Assembly: GCA_903863935.1 (NCBI GenBank)
Contig: CAIPDV010000072.1
Coordinates: 1-64,000 of the forward strand
Length of the DNA: 64,000 nucleotides
Direction of reading: 5' to 3'
Origin: an uncultured Bacteroidota bacterium
Lineage (GTDB): Bacteria > Bacteroidota > Bacteroidia > JABEUT01
Notes under the pieces: model-generated
What the model saw: the letters and a program-made list of their open reading frames with translations, nothing else
Told to the model about the DNA's origin: nothing
Databases searched by the model: none
In this document: in pieces, positions 42,840 to 51,566 of the stretch
How the letters are laid out: the number at the start of each line of letters is the position of its first letter
Numbering within the stretch: position 1 is the stretch's first letter
Position numbers and translations under genes: made by a program

Positions 42840-44162
42840 TTAAAACCCTCCGATATTTAAGCCAAATACATAGGCTGGTAATTGCGGGTATGGGTTACCA
42901 GAAGCATCGGTATTCTTAAGTAACTTTGATAAACGGTAATTGAAATAAAATGATAGCCCTTGTGTACTGCCAAACCGAACAGTAATTCCATAATTTGTAT
43001 GGTTTACGAAACTCAGGTTTCTAACTGTAGTTTTTACAGAAGCTGCATTCGGGATATTATCATCCCAGGAAACAAGTTTGTTGTGAAAGGTCAAGTCTCC
43101 GTACAAACCTCCATCTAAAAAAATATGTTTGCCAAAATAAAAACGATCATACACAAGACCTCCGAAATTCTGGAAACTTATTTTTTGCGACTGGTGGTGG
43201 CTGCCATCAATAATTGATTTGCCCGAATCTTCAGAGAGGTAATATCCGGTTGATTTGTAATATACGTCCAATCCCACTGAATTCCATTTACACAAAGTAT
43301 GTCCTCCTCCAAAACCAATCATAAATTCTCTTGAATTGCCATATTTTACAGATGCACCATTGCTACCGCCTGTTACAAATCCGCCTCCAATAAAGGCATC
43401 ACCAACTATAGTTATTTTCTTTTTGCTATCCGAATCATTTCCCATTTCCATAAATGAATCGTTCATAGTTGAATTTTCGCGGGTTGTTTCTTCCCCTGTA
43501 TCCTCCATTCTAACGGATCCTCCATCCGAAGCGGAAGTGGTTCGTTGTGCAGGGCTGCCTTTAATGTGCACATTACTTCCATCAGTAGCTTTAGCGGCAA
43601 TACTCTGAACTGCCCAAACATCCGCATTCGATCCATCAGAAGATTCAACCCTAACCCCTTTTGCACGCAAAGAAAACCCACCTACATGAGAGGCGTCTGT
43701 AACCCGTACATCTAAAGAATCTGAAGACCCCGCAAGCGTTACATTAGCTGCATCATTCGCTTTTACCCTGATATAACGGGCATTCACCAAAACATCGATC
43801 CTGCTTGCGTCAGATGCGTGAACAACAAGTTTATCTGACTTCAGTGTGTCCTTGCAACTTATTCTAACCGCATCGCTGGCTTTAATCGACTGTATATGTT
43901 TTACGTGTAGTTCCATCGTTCCCCTGAAAGGAGAACCGGTAATTTTAAGCACTCCATCATGTACTTCTATCTTAGGCGATTTCAAATTCGGGTCTTTTGA
44001 TTCAAGCACTATATAGTTGCTATCGGATTGGATAAGATTTACCCGGGCAGCCGAATTTACTTCTATCGAATTGAAATCTTCAAGACTTTTCTTTATTGTT
44101 TGTTGCGCTTCCATATTCATCAGGAATATCATGGATGAAGCAAGGCAAATTATTTTTTTCAT
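42840..44162 (-). CDS. Head-GIN adhesin-like protein with outer-membrane C-terminus
   Basis: A 440-residue secreted protein. After a signal peptide (1-20), residues 24-215 form a DUF2807 (head GIN domain) right-handed beta roll with repeating KASDAxxxxxD-type turns (SIKASDAVRISC, VVHASDASRIDV, VKANDAANVTL, VTDASHVGGF, ESSDGSNADV, ATDGSNVHI). A charged linker (about 220-250) joins a C-terminal outer-membrane beta-barrel-like domain (IGFGGGHTLCKWNSVGLDVYYKSTGYYL to VFGLNIGGF). The fusion suggests an adhesive or sensor domain shown at the surface. It is the last gene of the second sigma operon. Confidence 0.8.
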   Translation of the reverse strand: MKKIICLASSMIFLMNMEAQQTIKKSLEDFNSIEVNSAARVNLIQSDSNYIVLESKDPNLKSPKIEVHDGVLKITGSPFRGTMELHVKHIQSIKASDAVRISCKDTLKSDKLVVHASDASRIDVLVNARYIRVKANDAANVTLAGSSDSLDVRVTDASHVGGFSLRAKGVRVESSDGSNADVWAVQSIAAKATDGSNVHIKGSPAQRTTSASDGGSVRMEDTGEETTRENSTMNDSFMEMGNDSDSKKKITIVGDAFIGGGFVTGGSNGASVKYGNSREFMIGFGGGHTLCKWNSVGLDVYYKSTGYYLSEDSGKSIIDGSHHQSQKISFQNFGGLVYDRFYFGKHIFLDGGLYGDLTFHNKLVSWDDNIPNAASVKTTVRNLSFVNHTNYGITVRFGSTQGLSFYFNYRLSKLLKNTDASGNPYPQLPAYVFGLNIGGF

Positions 44163-44228
44163 AATATGTTTATTTTAATTCTGTTTGATGTATGACGCAC
44201 TGCCCTTTCAGTAAGTTACAGCGCATAG

Positions 44229-45329
44229 TTAATCTTTCACCGGAAAATTTATTTTTTTATTTCCAAGGTCAAGCTGGTAGGCTATAATGTTGGTAGTGTC
44301 AGAGTCGTACCGTTTCTCGAAATTAATATGCTGACCCGTAATTTTGTGCAGCCCTTTACAAGTAAATTTTGCAATTACATAAAAGAATTTATTCCTTTTT
44401 TTCTCCGTGATGATTTCTTTATCGGGTTCCTGGGATGCAAATTCTTTCTCAGCATTGCTAAAGCTTTCGTATTTGGTCATCCAATCGGCTACAGGTTTTG
44501 TTTCATTGTTCAGGGTATCGCCTGAAGCTATATCTTCAGCCGGAAGGGTCCACTGGGACTGGGAAGGCAAAATGTGCATTTTACTTGCTTGTCTTACTAC
44601 AAAAATCTGTGAACTGTTGTTTGAATTTCTAACAGCAGGATTGTTGTTTCGTGGATTTTTTGCAGTATTTGGTAAGGCGGCTACCTGATTATTTGTCGCT
44701 ACTGTGTTTACAGAATTAGTTGTTACAACTGAATGCGCAATATTACCAGTATCTCCTGATTTTACAGGCTGTTTGGCTACTATGCCACTATCGGTCGAAT
44801 GATTGTTTTTTGTAATGGTTGTTCCATCGGGAGTTGCATTTTTATGCAATAAAAAGTAAGAAGCAACAATAATAGCCACCGAGGCTGCCGCCGACCAGTA
44901 ATAGAATGCAGCAGGTCTTTTGTAATTTCTTTTTAAAACATGTTTATGCTCAAAAACAATAGTAGTATCTGGTACTAATTTGGTTTTTGAAAATAATTCC
45001 AGATCTTTTTTATAGCCGGGATCCTGCGCAATAAATGTCATCAATTCCTTTTCCAATAGTGGAGATAAACTGCCTTCAACATGGGCTACAGCATATTCTT
45101 CAAAGTTCGCTGCATTAATTCCTAGAGCGGATTTTTTCAACGATTCTTTATCGCTGAATTTTATTCCTTCAGTATCATTTAATGTAACTTCTTGAAAACT
45201 TTCAAACTCATCTTTCAGTTCAGGATTTTGGGCAATGAATTCCATCAACTCCTTTACCAAAGCAGGAGAGAGGCTACCTTCATGGTAGTCTAAAAAATAA
45301 GCTTCGTAGTTATTTAAGTTGATGATCAT
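44229..45329 (-). CDS. Membrane anti-sigma-like protein with duplicated N-terminal motif
   Basis: A 366-residue protein with two copies of a 39-residue helix pair, residues 7-45 (EGSLSPALVKELMEFIAQNPEL) and 75-113 (EGSLSPLLEKELMTFIAQDPGY), one membrane helix (about 143-162), and a periplasmic part of about 200 residues rich in Asn/Ser/Thr. Single copies of this helix pair occur at the N-terminus of putative anti-sigma factors in Bacteroidota; here it is doubled. It starts 7 bases after the sigma factor stop, so it is the probable anti-sigma factor, acting by holding the sigma at the membrane. Confidence 0.78.
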   Translation of the reverse strand: MIINLNNYEAYFLDYHEGSLSPALVKELMEFIAQNPELKDEFESFQEVTLNDTEGIKFSDKESLKKSALGINAANFEEYAVAHVEGSLSPLLEKELMTFIAQDPGYKKDLELFSKTKLVPDTTIVFEHKHVLKRNYKRPAAFYYWSAAASVAIIVASYFLLHKNATPDGTTITKNNHSTDSGIVAKQPVKSGDTGNIAHSVVTTNSVNTVATNNQVAALPNTAKNPRNNNPAVRNSNNSSQIFVVRQASKMHILPSQSQWTLPAEDIASGDTLNNETKPVADWMTKYESFSNAEKEFASQEPDKEIITEKKRNKFFYVIAKFTCKGLHKITGQHINFEKRYDSDTTNIIAYQLDLGNKKINFPVKD

Positions 45330-45336
45330 ATTTCAA

Positions 45337-45822
45337 TTATATCACGGCCTCCATAGAGCCAATGTAGTTTTTCAAAAATTTTCTTGCCCGGAATATGTAC
45401 ACTTTCACCTGCGATTCATTTAATCCGGTTATTTCTCCGATCTCCTCATAATTATATCCCTCATAATCGCGTAGCATAATTACCGAGCGTTGTATTTCCG
45501 GTAGTTTACTTACTGCATCATTTAATATTTCTTTTAAATCACTGTAAGACTTAGTATGGCTATGCAGATACATATGAGAATCTTCCAGCCGTTCCTGTTT
45601 TTTTTCACTCCTGAAACGGTCAATCATGGTTCGGTAAGCAGTAGTGAACATATAACTCTTGGCATTCGTGCTATGAACATCACTTACTTTCAACCATAAC
45701 TTTTCATAGGTATCCTGAACTATATCCTTCGCTTTATCTGTATCCTTCGTGTTCTTCAGGATAAAGCGATAGAGGTTATCTGCATACATATCTACACAGG
45801 TATTAAATTCATCTACTGTCAT
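45337..45822 (-). CDS. ECF-type RNA polymerase sigma factor
   Basis: A 161-residue sigma-70 factor with region 2 (LYRFILKNTKDTDKAKDIVQDTYEKLW, SYMFTTAYRTMIDRFRSEKK) and region 4 (LPEIQRSVIMLRDYEGYNYEEIGEIT, NESQVKVYIFRARKFLKNYI). It heads a three-gene operon with a membrane anti-sigma-like protein and a head-GIN surface protein. It likely responds to an envelope signal passed through the anti-sigma. Confidence 0.92.
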   Translation of the reverse strand: MTVDEFNTCVDMYADNLYRFILKNTKDTDKAKDIVQDTYEKLWLKVSDVHSTNAKSYMFTTAYRTMIDRFRSEKKQERLEDSHMYLHSHTKSYSDLKEILNDAVSKLPEIQRSVIMLRDYEGYNYEEIGEITGLNESQVKVYIFRARKFLKNYIGSMEAVI

Positions 45823-45894
45823 GCCGTTTCTTGTCGCTGTGAATCAAAAACCAATTTACGTCTTTTGCATAAGACGCATAGGTAAAATCAAAAG

Positions 45895-46437
45895 TTACAG
45901 GGGTGCTTGTTTTTTCTTCTTTTCTTTCTTTTTCTCCTGAATTACAACAGTTTCCGCAATACGGTCGTGCAGGCACATTCGGTTCGGGTTCCAGAATATT
46001 TGCAGGAATCCAAGCCCGGCTTCGAGGGTAGATGCTGCATAGCCAAGTGATCTTTCAATACAATGCCAGAAACTGATATGATGATGATAAAGTGAAACAA
46101 CCCGAATCCGCGTAATATATTTACCTATTGTTTTCCCATTGGTGAAATAGATGAACAAGGCAAAATAAAGTAATGGTATTAATGTGAAACCAAATTCAAT
46201 TAAATCCAGAAGACCCTCATTCAAGCCATCAGCTTTTACTATCACATGAAAACCACTCATGGATACTTCGTTTAAATGAATCCCGAAACGAGAAACTATT
46301 TTTACAACCTCATCCAAAATAAAACCAACAATAGTAAGGTCAATCATCATTGCTCCCGCCCTTGGCCAGAAACGGGCCAGTACTATATCTTCGTTGGTTA
46401 AAACTGAATGTTGGGGAATATATTTCCTTATTTTCAT
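45895..46437 (-). CDS. RDD-family membrane protein
   Basis: About 180 residues from ATG 46437 (Met 9 of the longer frame; the first 8 residues lack support). Three hydrophobic segments with RFWPRAGAMMIDLTIVGFI (the RDD-type Arg and Asp), a FTNGKTIGKYITRIRVVSL loop and the NRMCLHDRIAETVV end are family hallmarks. RDD proteins have no fixed role; some are ion antiporters. It ends in a Lys-rich tail. Confidence 0.85.
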   Translation of the reverse strand: MKIRKYIPQHSVLTNEDIVLARFWPRAGAMMIDLTIVGFILDEVVKIVSRFGIHLNEVSMSGFHVIVKADGLNEGLLDLIEFGFTLIPLLYFALFIYFTNGKTIGKYITRIRVVSLYHHHISFWHCIERSLGYAASTLEAGLGFLQIFWNPNRMCLHDRIAETVVIQEKKKEKKKKQAPL

Positions 46438-46497
46438 CGGGATTTTTTTACGAATATACAAGTTAAATTTATTTTACTTCAATTCAATAAATGGTAG

Positions 46498-46527
46498 TTC
46501 ATCATTATAGAATAAGGCATACCTTTG
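46498..46527 (+). promoter_or_regulatory. Promoter of the 69-residue membrane protein
   Basis: TTC (46498-46500, one mismatch to TTG), exactly 19 bases, then TACCTTTG (46520-46527). It lies 18 bases before ATG 46546 and overlaps a TTG at 46525, which rules that codon out as start. Confidence 0.55.
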
Positions 46528-46545
46528 AAGTTTAATTTAGTTGGC

Positions 46546-46755
46546 ATGACACTTATTGATGAAGGCGAATTAATTACAAAGGGACAGGCCCTGTTTTTCC
46601 TGATTATTATGGCCATATTTGCGGTGGTAATGATATTCCTGTATAAACAGGACTTCAAACGTGACGCTTCTTATTTCAAAGGGACCTGGAAAATATTTGT
46701 GGGGATAATTGTAGTATTTGCTGTGCTCTTTTCCATTGTAATGAGCAGGAAATAA
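46546..46755 (+). CDS. Small two-helix membrane protein, unknown
   Basis: A 69-residue protein with two membrane helices (QALFFLIIMAIFAVVMIFLY; IFVGIIVVFAVLFSIVM) joined by a short charged loop. No family recognised. The start is ATG 46546 because the promoter -7 element covers the earlier TTG. Its stop abuts the convergent OstA-like gene stop with no spare base. Confidence 0.65.
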   Translation: MTLIDEGELITKGQALFFLIIMAIFAVVMIFLYKQDFKRDASYFKGTWKIFVGIIVVFAVLFSIVMSRK

Positions 46756-48558
46756 TTATTGACTGCCTTTAAAAATATCGGCAATGGTATGGGGTCGCAT
46801 ATATCCATACCAATGAAATCCACCTAATAGAAAATCTGTCTGCTTCACATCTTTCATCGGAAATAAAGTTGCATCCGGCTTTTGCAAAAAGGTAATGCTG
46901 TTTATTTTATTTTCTACAATATAAATTATCATGTTGCTACAATCGGCTCGGTTGGCTCCAAGTAAGGTTGTATTGTTGTCGGAATAAACATAATAAATGG
47001 TTTGCGCATTACCCATTACATTCACTTTGTAAATCTTATTATCCCTGAAATACCCCTTCATATTCCGGCCTTTTATCTGGTTATATTGCAATGTGTCGCT
47101 TCCATGAACTATTTTGTGCACAGGTAAAGAATCCTTACGGATATGTTTTATACTGTCGTTATCTAATATATTGGCAGTTAATGAGGTATCATGCCGGGTT
47201 GAACCCATGTGAAAATTAGATGTGCTCTTCACTAATGAATCCCGGGGACTTCTAAGTACACTGTCTTTTGAAATATTTTTTGCTCCAACTGTATCCTTAG
47301 GATTATTCGCTGAATCGGCTTCCATTAATTTGGAAGCTAATGTATCCTTCGATGCAATAAAGGAATGGCCCCGCATATCCAGCACATCCATTTTTTTATT
47401 CCGCATGTGCAAACGCATGGTATCTGCCGTTAGCTGGTTTACATCCGACCATAAAATAGGGTTGTAAAACATCCGCATAATGGAATCTTTTTCATCGTAA
47501 GTAAGAGAGTCGCATTTGCCCTGCAAATCTTTTTTGTAAAACTTAACATGGTGATACGCCAGCATCAGCTTGGGTTTTCCGTTCTTATTGGAATCACTCA
47601 TCGAAATGTTTTTCCCATACAATGTATCGCCATGTAAATGAAGTGTGTCTTTATTGTAAACCTGTAACAGCAAGGCTTTGCAGGTGGCAAGCATTGTTTC
47701 GCTATCACCTTTGTACTCCATGTAATCACCTTTCAAAATAATGTTATCGGTAGTATCTACAAGACTTACATTGTCCAGTATCTGTCCATAATCTTTTGCA
47801 CGGTTATAATAGATCTGATCTCCGCTAAGACTATCACCTTTTTTATTTTTGATATAAGGCTTTTGCCAGAACTGGCAATAATTTTTCGAGGTATTGTAGT
47901 ATCCGCGTTCGCAGTACATGAAATTATTTTTGCTCGTTATCCTTGTCGGGCCTATGAAGTAGGCAGTAAGGCTTTCGGGAGAATAGAGCATCGTGTCGCA
48001 ACGAATCACATATTTTGGATTTGTCAATACTACCTGCTGCTTAAAGTAACACAGTTTTAATTTGGTGTTGTAAATCCCTATCTTGCTGGTAAGAACATTA
48101 TTCGTATCAACAATAGTCCCGCCATCCCAATAGTTCACAGTATGGTCTTTCAGTGAATACAGCATGTGTTTGGTAGTTAAGGTCATTCCCTTGCGCAGGC
48201 AGCGGATATCGCCATATATTTCGGCCATGCGGGTAGCTCCGTCATAGTGCAATGAATCACCGTAAAGGTCCATAGTATCTTTGCGTGCAATGTGCACATG
48301 CCCGAATGCACGAAAAGAATTATCGGAATAAAAATAAGCACTGTCCGAATACATATCGGTACTGTCATTGGCTAGTTTAACATTACCAATCAGGCGCTGG
48401 GCACCATCTCCAAGCTTTTTATCATACTCGCCACTGTTGGCATGTACAAGCTGAATGGTCTGCTTTTGTTGTGCATTTACAACAAAACAAAAACATACTA
48501 GAAAAGATAATAAAAAAATCTTTATGGTAAAAACGTTAGATTTATTTTCAGCCTTCAT
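46756..48558 (-). CDS. OstA/LptA-like protein
   Basis: About 600 residues from ATG 48558, chosen because a longer frame starting at 48630 would run 60 bases into purA and put the signal at residue 35. After the signal (IKIFLLSFLVCFCFVVNAQ), several OstA-type beta repeats follow (QLVHANSGEYDKKLGDGAQR, SYFYSDNSFRAFGHVHI, YNTSKNYCQFWQKP, GDYMEYKGDSETMLATC). Such proteins form the periplasmic LPS bridge; the family in Bacteroidota is longer than E. coli LptA. An extra Ser/Asp/Lys-rich stretch (about 440-510) has no counterpart. Together with the LptD-like protein at 12197 it suggests an LPS transport role. Confidence 0.8.
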   Translation of the reverse strand: MKAENKSNVFTIKIFLLSFLVCFCFVVNAQQKQTIQLVHANSGEYDKKLGDGAQRLIGNVKLANDSTDMYSDSAYFYSDNSFRAFGHVHIARKDTMDLYGDSLHYDGATRMAEIYGDIRCLRKGMTLTTKHMLYSLKDHTVNYWDGGTIVDTNNVLTSKIGIYNTKLKLCYFKQQVVLTNPKYVIRCDTMLYSPESLTAYFIGPTRITSKNNFMYCERGYYNTSKNYCQFWQKPYIKNKKGDSLSGDQIYYNRAKDYGQILDNVSLVDTTDNIILKGDYMEYKGDSETMLATCKALLLQVYNKDTLHLHGDTLYGKNISMSDSNKNGKPKLMLAYHHVKFYKKDLQGKCDSLTYDEKDSIMRMFYNPILWSDVNQLTADTMRLHMRNKKMDVLDMRGHSFIASKDTLASKLMEADSANNPKDTVGAKNISKDSVLRSPRDSLVKSTSNFHMGSTRHDTSLTANILDNDSIKHIRKDSLPVHKIVHGSDTLQYNQIKGRNMKGYFRDNKIYKVNVMGNAQTIYYVYSDNNTTLLGANRADCSNMIIYIVENKINSITFLQKPDATLFPMKDVKQTDFLLGGFHWYGYMRPHTIADIFKGSQ

Positions 48559-48568
48559 GTGGTGCAGA

Positions 48569-49843
48569 TCACCGGGTGAGCGTCTGGTTCCGCTCAGGAC
48601 CCATGGAAATAAGATTAATGGGTACTCCAACGGATTCTTCTATAAACTTAATATAAATTTTTAGTTCTTCCGGTAGTTTATCATAAGAACTAATATCGGT
48701 AATTGTGCCCCAACCTTTAAATGTGCGGTATATCGGTTTTAGGTTTGATGCACCCAGATCATATGGAACCTGATCGGTTTGCTTATCACCAAGCATATAA
48801 TGTGTGCAGACTTGTATCTCATCAAAATCATTGAGAACGTCTGTTTTCATCATGTTGAGGCAAGTAACGCCATTCAGTATGATAGCCCTCTTTAAGGCCG
48901 GAATATCAAGCCATCCGCAGCGTCTTCTTCTGCCCGTTGTAGAGCCAAATTCACGGCCAATTGTACACATCTTGTCGCCAAACTCATTCAACTGTTCAGT
49001 TGGGAATGGCCCTGAACCAACCCGTGTGCAATATGCTTTGAAAACTCCAACTACGCTGCCAATAGTTGATGGTGCTATGCCAAGCCCTATGCAGGCTCCG
49101 GCGCATGTTGTGGAGGAGGATGTGACAAACGGATAGGAACCAAAATCAATATCAAGCAGTGAACCTTGTGCACCTTCAGCAAGTATTTTTTTACCTGCTC
49201 TTAACGCATCATTCAATAAATATTCAGTGTCGGTACATTTCAGTGTGCGAATGAAATCAATGCAGTTCATCCATTTCTTCTCATCTTCTGCAAGCTTATC
49301 GTGGTCGTATGTAAAACCAGTTGCTGTAGCAAGTATCTGTTTGTGCTTTTCTACTAAAAATCCATAACGTTTAGCAAAATCAGGTTCCAATATATCGCCA
49401 ATACGCAAACCATTTCGCCCAGTTTTATCCATATAAGCAGGTCCAATACCTTTTAAAGTAGAACCTATTTTCTCTTTGCCTTTCGAAGCTTCCGATGAAG
49501 CATCGAGAAGTCTGTGAGTTGGCAATATCAAATGAGCCCGGGTTGAAATAACCAGCCTTTTGCAGATCTCTATTCCCAAGGCTTCAATACCTCTAACTTC
49601 TTCCAGGAAACTAATTGGATCGATAACAACTCCATTGCCAATTACATTAAGGATATTTTCATTAAAAACACCCGAGGGTATAGTATGAAGTACATATTTA
49701 ACGGTTCCAATTTCAAGCGTGTGCCCAGCATTAGGCCCACCCTGAAAACGGGCTACAATGTCATATTTGGGTGCAAGCACGTCCACAACTTTGCCTTTGC
49801 CTTCATCGCCCCATTGCAAACCCAATAAAATGTCAACTTTCAT
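48569..49843 (-). CDS. purA: Adenylosuccinate synthetase
   Basis: A 424-residue PurA that joins IMP and aspartate with GTP in AMP synthesis. The N-terminal LGLQWGDEGKGKVVDVL and FQGGPNAGHTL motifs with catalytic Asp13 and His41 are present, as are GIGPAYMDKTGRNGLRIGD, AEGAQGSLLDIDFGSYPFVTSS, PTEQLNEFGDKMCTIGREFGSTTGRRRRCGWLDI and the GTP-binding end. Length is normal. The OstA-like gene starts 10 bases later and is probably co-transcribed. Confidence 0.97.
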   Translation of the reverse strand: MKVDILLGLQWGDEGKGKVVDVLAPKYDIVARFQGGPNAGHTLEIGTVKYVLHTIPSGVFNENILNVIGNGVVIDPISFLEEVRGIEALGIEICKRLVISTRAHLILPTHRLLDASSEASKGKEKIGSTLKGIGPAYMDKTGRNGLRIGDILEPDFAKRYGFLVEKHKQILATATGFTYDHDKLAEDEKKWMNCIDFIRTLKCTDTEYLLNDALRAGKKILAEGAQGSLLDIDFGSYPFVTSSSTTCAGACIGLGIAPSTIGSVVGVFKAYCTRVGSGPFPTEQLNEFGDKMCTIGREFGSTTGRRRRCGWLDIPALKRAIILNGVTCLNMMKTDVLNDFDEIQVCTHYMLGDKQTDQVPYDLGASNLKPIYRTFKGWGTITDISSYDKLPEELKIYIKFIEESVGVPINLISMGPERNQTLTR

Positions 49844-49886
49844 GATTGAAAAAAATATTGCTCAAATTAAATAGAAATCGGATTTA

Positions 49887-50234
49887 TTACGCTTTAAGCT
49901 TTTTAACAGCTTCTTCTACCGAAGGTAAAATTTTAAAAATAGTGTCGAGCTTGGTAACCACCAGTAATTCTTCCACCTTTTTAGAAAGGTTGCAGACCGT
50001 TACATCGCCGCCGGCATTGCGGGCTTTGGTAAGTATGTTCACCAGCACATTTAGCCCGCTGCTATTCATATACCTTAATGCTGAAAGTTCAAGTACAATA
50101 TGGTTCTTGCCCTTCGCAATCAAATTAGTGATCTGTTCCATGAGGGAAGTAGCCTGGTTCTTGTCAATAATCTCACCTGCCAGGGTAAAAATGGTAATAC
50201 CTTCTTGCTGTGTTGTCGTGTAACTGAATGTCAT
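49887..50234 (-). CDS. STAS-domain anti-anti-sigma-like protein
   Basis: A 115-residue single STAS domain (LAGEIIDKNQATSLMEQI, HIVLELSALRYMNSSGLNVLVNILTKAR). The Ser pair in YMNSSGLN is at the position phosphorylated in SpoIIAA-type antagonists. These proteins release sigma factors from anti-sigma kinases, or link to PP2C phosphatases. No such kinase or phosphatase is in the window, so the partner is elsewhere. The gene precedes purA by 43 bases on the same strand. Confidence 0.85.
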   Translation of the reverse strand: MTFSYTTTQQEGITIFTLAGEIIDKNQATSLMEQITNLIAKGKNHIVLELSALRYMNSSGLNVLVNILTKARNAGGDVTVCNLSKKVEELLVVTKLDTIFKILPSVEEAVKKLKA

Positions 50235-50301
50235 TTGAGCCTGTAATTAGCGTGCTAATATAATACACTTTTTTAAAGTGGGCAAATATCCGAATAATTT
50301 G

Positions 50302-51078
50302 TCACAAAAATACCAATTGCTTTAGATCGGAAACATGAATAATATCATACGAATCCTTATTTGTCTTCTTTTCCAGCACCAGATGACCTAAAGGGTTAAC
50401 ACCAGTGATGGTTCCACGGATGGCTTCGCCATTTAGTCTGAAGTTGCCCTCGGTGCCTCTCCTGTAAAGTAAATTGAGGTATGCCTCGTCTATTTGCTCA
50501 TAGTTACTTGAACGTAAAACCAAATAATATTTCTCTATGAAAGAACAAAGCAGATATAAACAGTCATCAAGGTTAAAATCCTTATTAGTTAAGGTTTTTA
50601 ACGATATCGGGTTAGGTAAGGATGGATCGAAAACCGTTTGGTTGACATTGATACCGATACCAATAACCGAAAATTTAAGAGTGGAGCGTTCAAGAACATT
50701 TTCGATGAGAACACCCCCTATTTTGTAATTTTTAACATAAATGTCGTTAGGCCATTTAATGCTGACATTTTTATGATCATCCAGATAATGCGAAATAAAA
50801 CCAGCAATACCCAAAGCAACCGCTTTAGTAAGTTGAAACTGGTTGGGAACAGGCAGAAAATGCGGACGCAAAATGATGGAAAAGGTAAGATTGGCACCGG
50901 GTTCGCTGGCCCAACTGGTACCACGCTGTCCGCGGCCGGCCACTTGTTCAATAGCACGGATAACATACCCTTCGGCCGGAGAGGATTCACGGATGACATC
51001 AAAAGCGGTACTGTTGGTAGAATCTACCCGGTCTAAAATTTTAATTGGATGCCCTATGAATAATGTTTCCAGCCTCAT
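50302..51078 (-). CDS. birA: Biotin-[acetyl-CoA carboxylase] ligase
   Basis: A 258-residue BirA-type ligase lacking the N-terminal helix-turn-helix, so it is the enzyme alone and not a repressor. It attaches biotin to carboxyl carrier proteins. Motifs: VDSTNSTAFDVI, GRGQRGTSWASEPGANLTFSIILRP (adenylate-binding loop), KWPNDIYVKNYKIGGVLIE and GIGINVNQTVF. It faces away from rsfS, sharing a 92-base region. Confidence 0.94.
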   Translation of the reverse strand: MRLETLFIGHPIKILDRVDSTNSTAFDVIRESSPAEGYVIRAIEQVAGRGQRGTSWASEPGANLTFSIILRPHFLPVPNQFQLTKAVALGIAGFISHYLDDHKNVSIKWPNDIYVKNYKIGGVLIENVLERSTLKFSVIGIGINVNQTVFDPSLPNPISLKTLTNKDFNLDDCLYLLCSFIEKYYLVLRSSNYEQIDEAYLNLLYRRGTEGNFRLNGEAIRGTITGVNPLGHLVLEKKTNKDSYDIIHVSDLKQLVFL

Positions 51079-51096
51079 TTCGAAGGATAAAATTAA

Positions 51097-51104
51097 TAAC
51101 TTTG
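51097..51104 (+). promoter_or_regulatory. -7 promoter element of rsfS-ftsH operon
   Basis: TAACTTTG fits TAnnTTTG, 66 bases before ATG 51171. Its position supports that start over a longer frame beginning inside birA. Confidence 0.45.
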
Positions 51105-51170
51105 CAGTTCATTCATACTATTCACAAAAACGAACAAAACAAAAATTACAAAAGGAACTCAATAAAACGA

Positions 51171-51563
51171 ATGCAGAAAACAGGTAAGAAAATAACCCCT
51201 GTTCAGTTGAAAGATGCTGTTGTACGCAGCATGGCAGACACCAAGGCTAAAAATATTGTCTGCATGAACATGGAAAAAATATCGAACAATATTTGTGATT
51301 TTTTTGTTATTTGTGAAGGAACTTCATCAGTTCAGGTAAGAGCAATAGCGGAAGCGGTGGAAGAAGCGGTTTATAAGTTGACAGGAGAATATGCATATCA
51401 CAGCGAAGGACATACAAATGCGGAATGGATTCTACAGGATTATGTGGATGTTGTGGTACATATATTTCAACCTGATATAAGGAGTTTTTATAACCTGGAT
51501 GGCCTTTGGGGTGACGCGGAACTGGAAGAAGTAATGATTGAACCGGAATACAAACGAATTTAA
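51171..51563 (+). CDS. rsfS: Ribosome silencing factor RsfS
   Basis: About 130 residues from ATG 51171. The RsfS fold signature is plain: KDAVVRSMADTKAKNIVCMNM, CDFFVICEGTSSVQVRAIAEAVEE, and EWILQDYVDVVVHIFQPDIRSFYNLDGLWGDAELEE. It binds ribosomal protein uL14 and stops subunits joining when nutrients are short. A longer frame from 51063 begins within birA and lacks homology. ftsH starts 3 bases after the stop. Confidence 0.94.
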   Translation: MQKTGKKITPVQLKDAVVRSMADTKAKNIVCMNMEKISNNICDFFVICEGTSSVQVRAIAEAVEEAVYKLTGEYAYHSEGHTNAEWILQDYVDVVVHIFQPDIRSFYNLDGLWGDAELEEVMIEPEYKRI

Positions 51564-51566
51564 ACA

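Noticed and set aside
48559-48630. Longer start for the OstA-like protein
   Set aside because: It would overlap purA by 60 bases and displace the signal peptide; ATG 48558 fits the signal.
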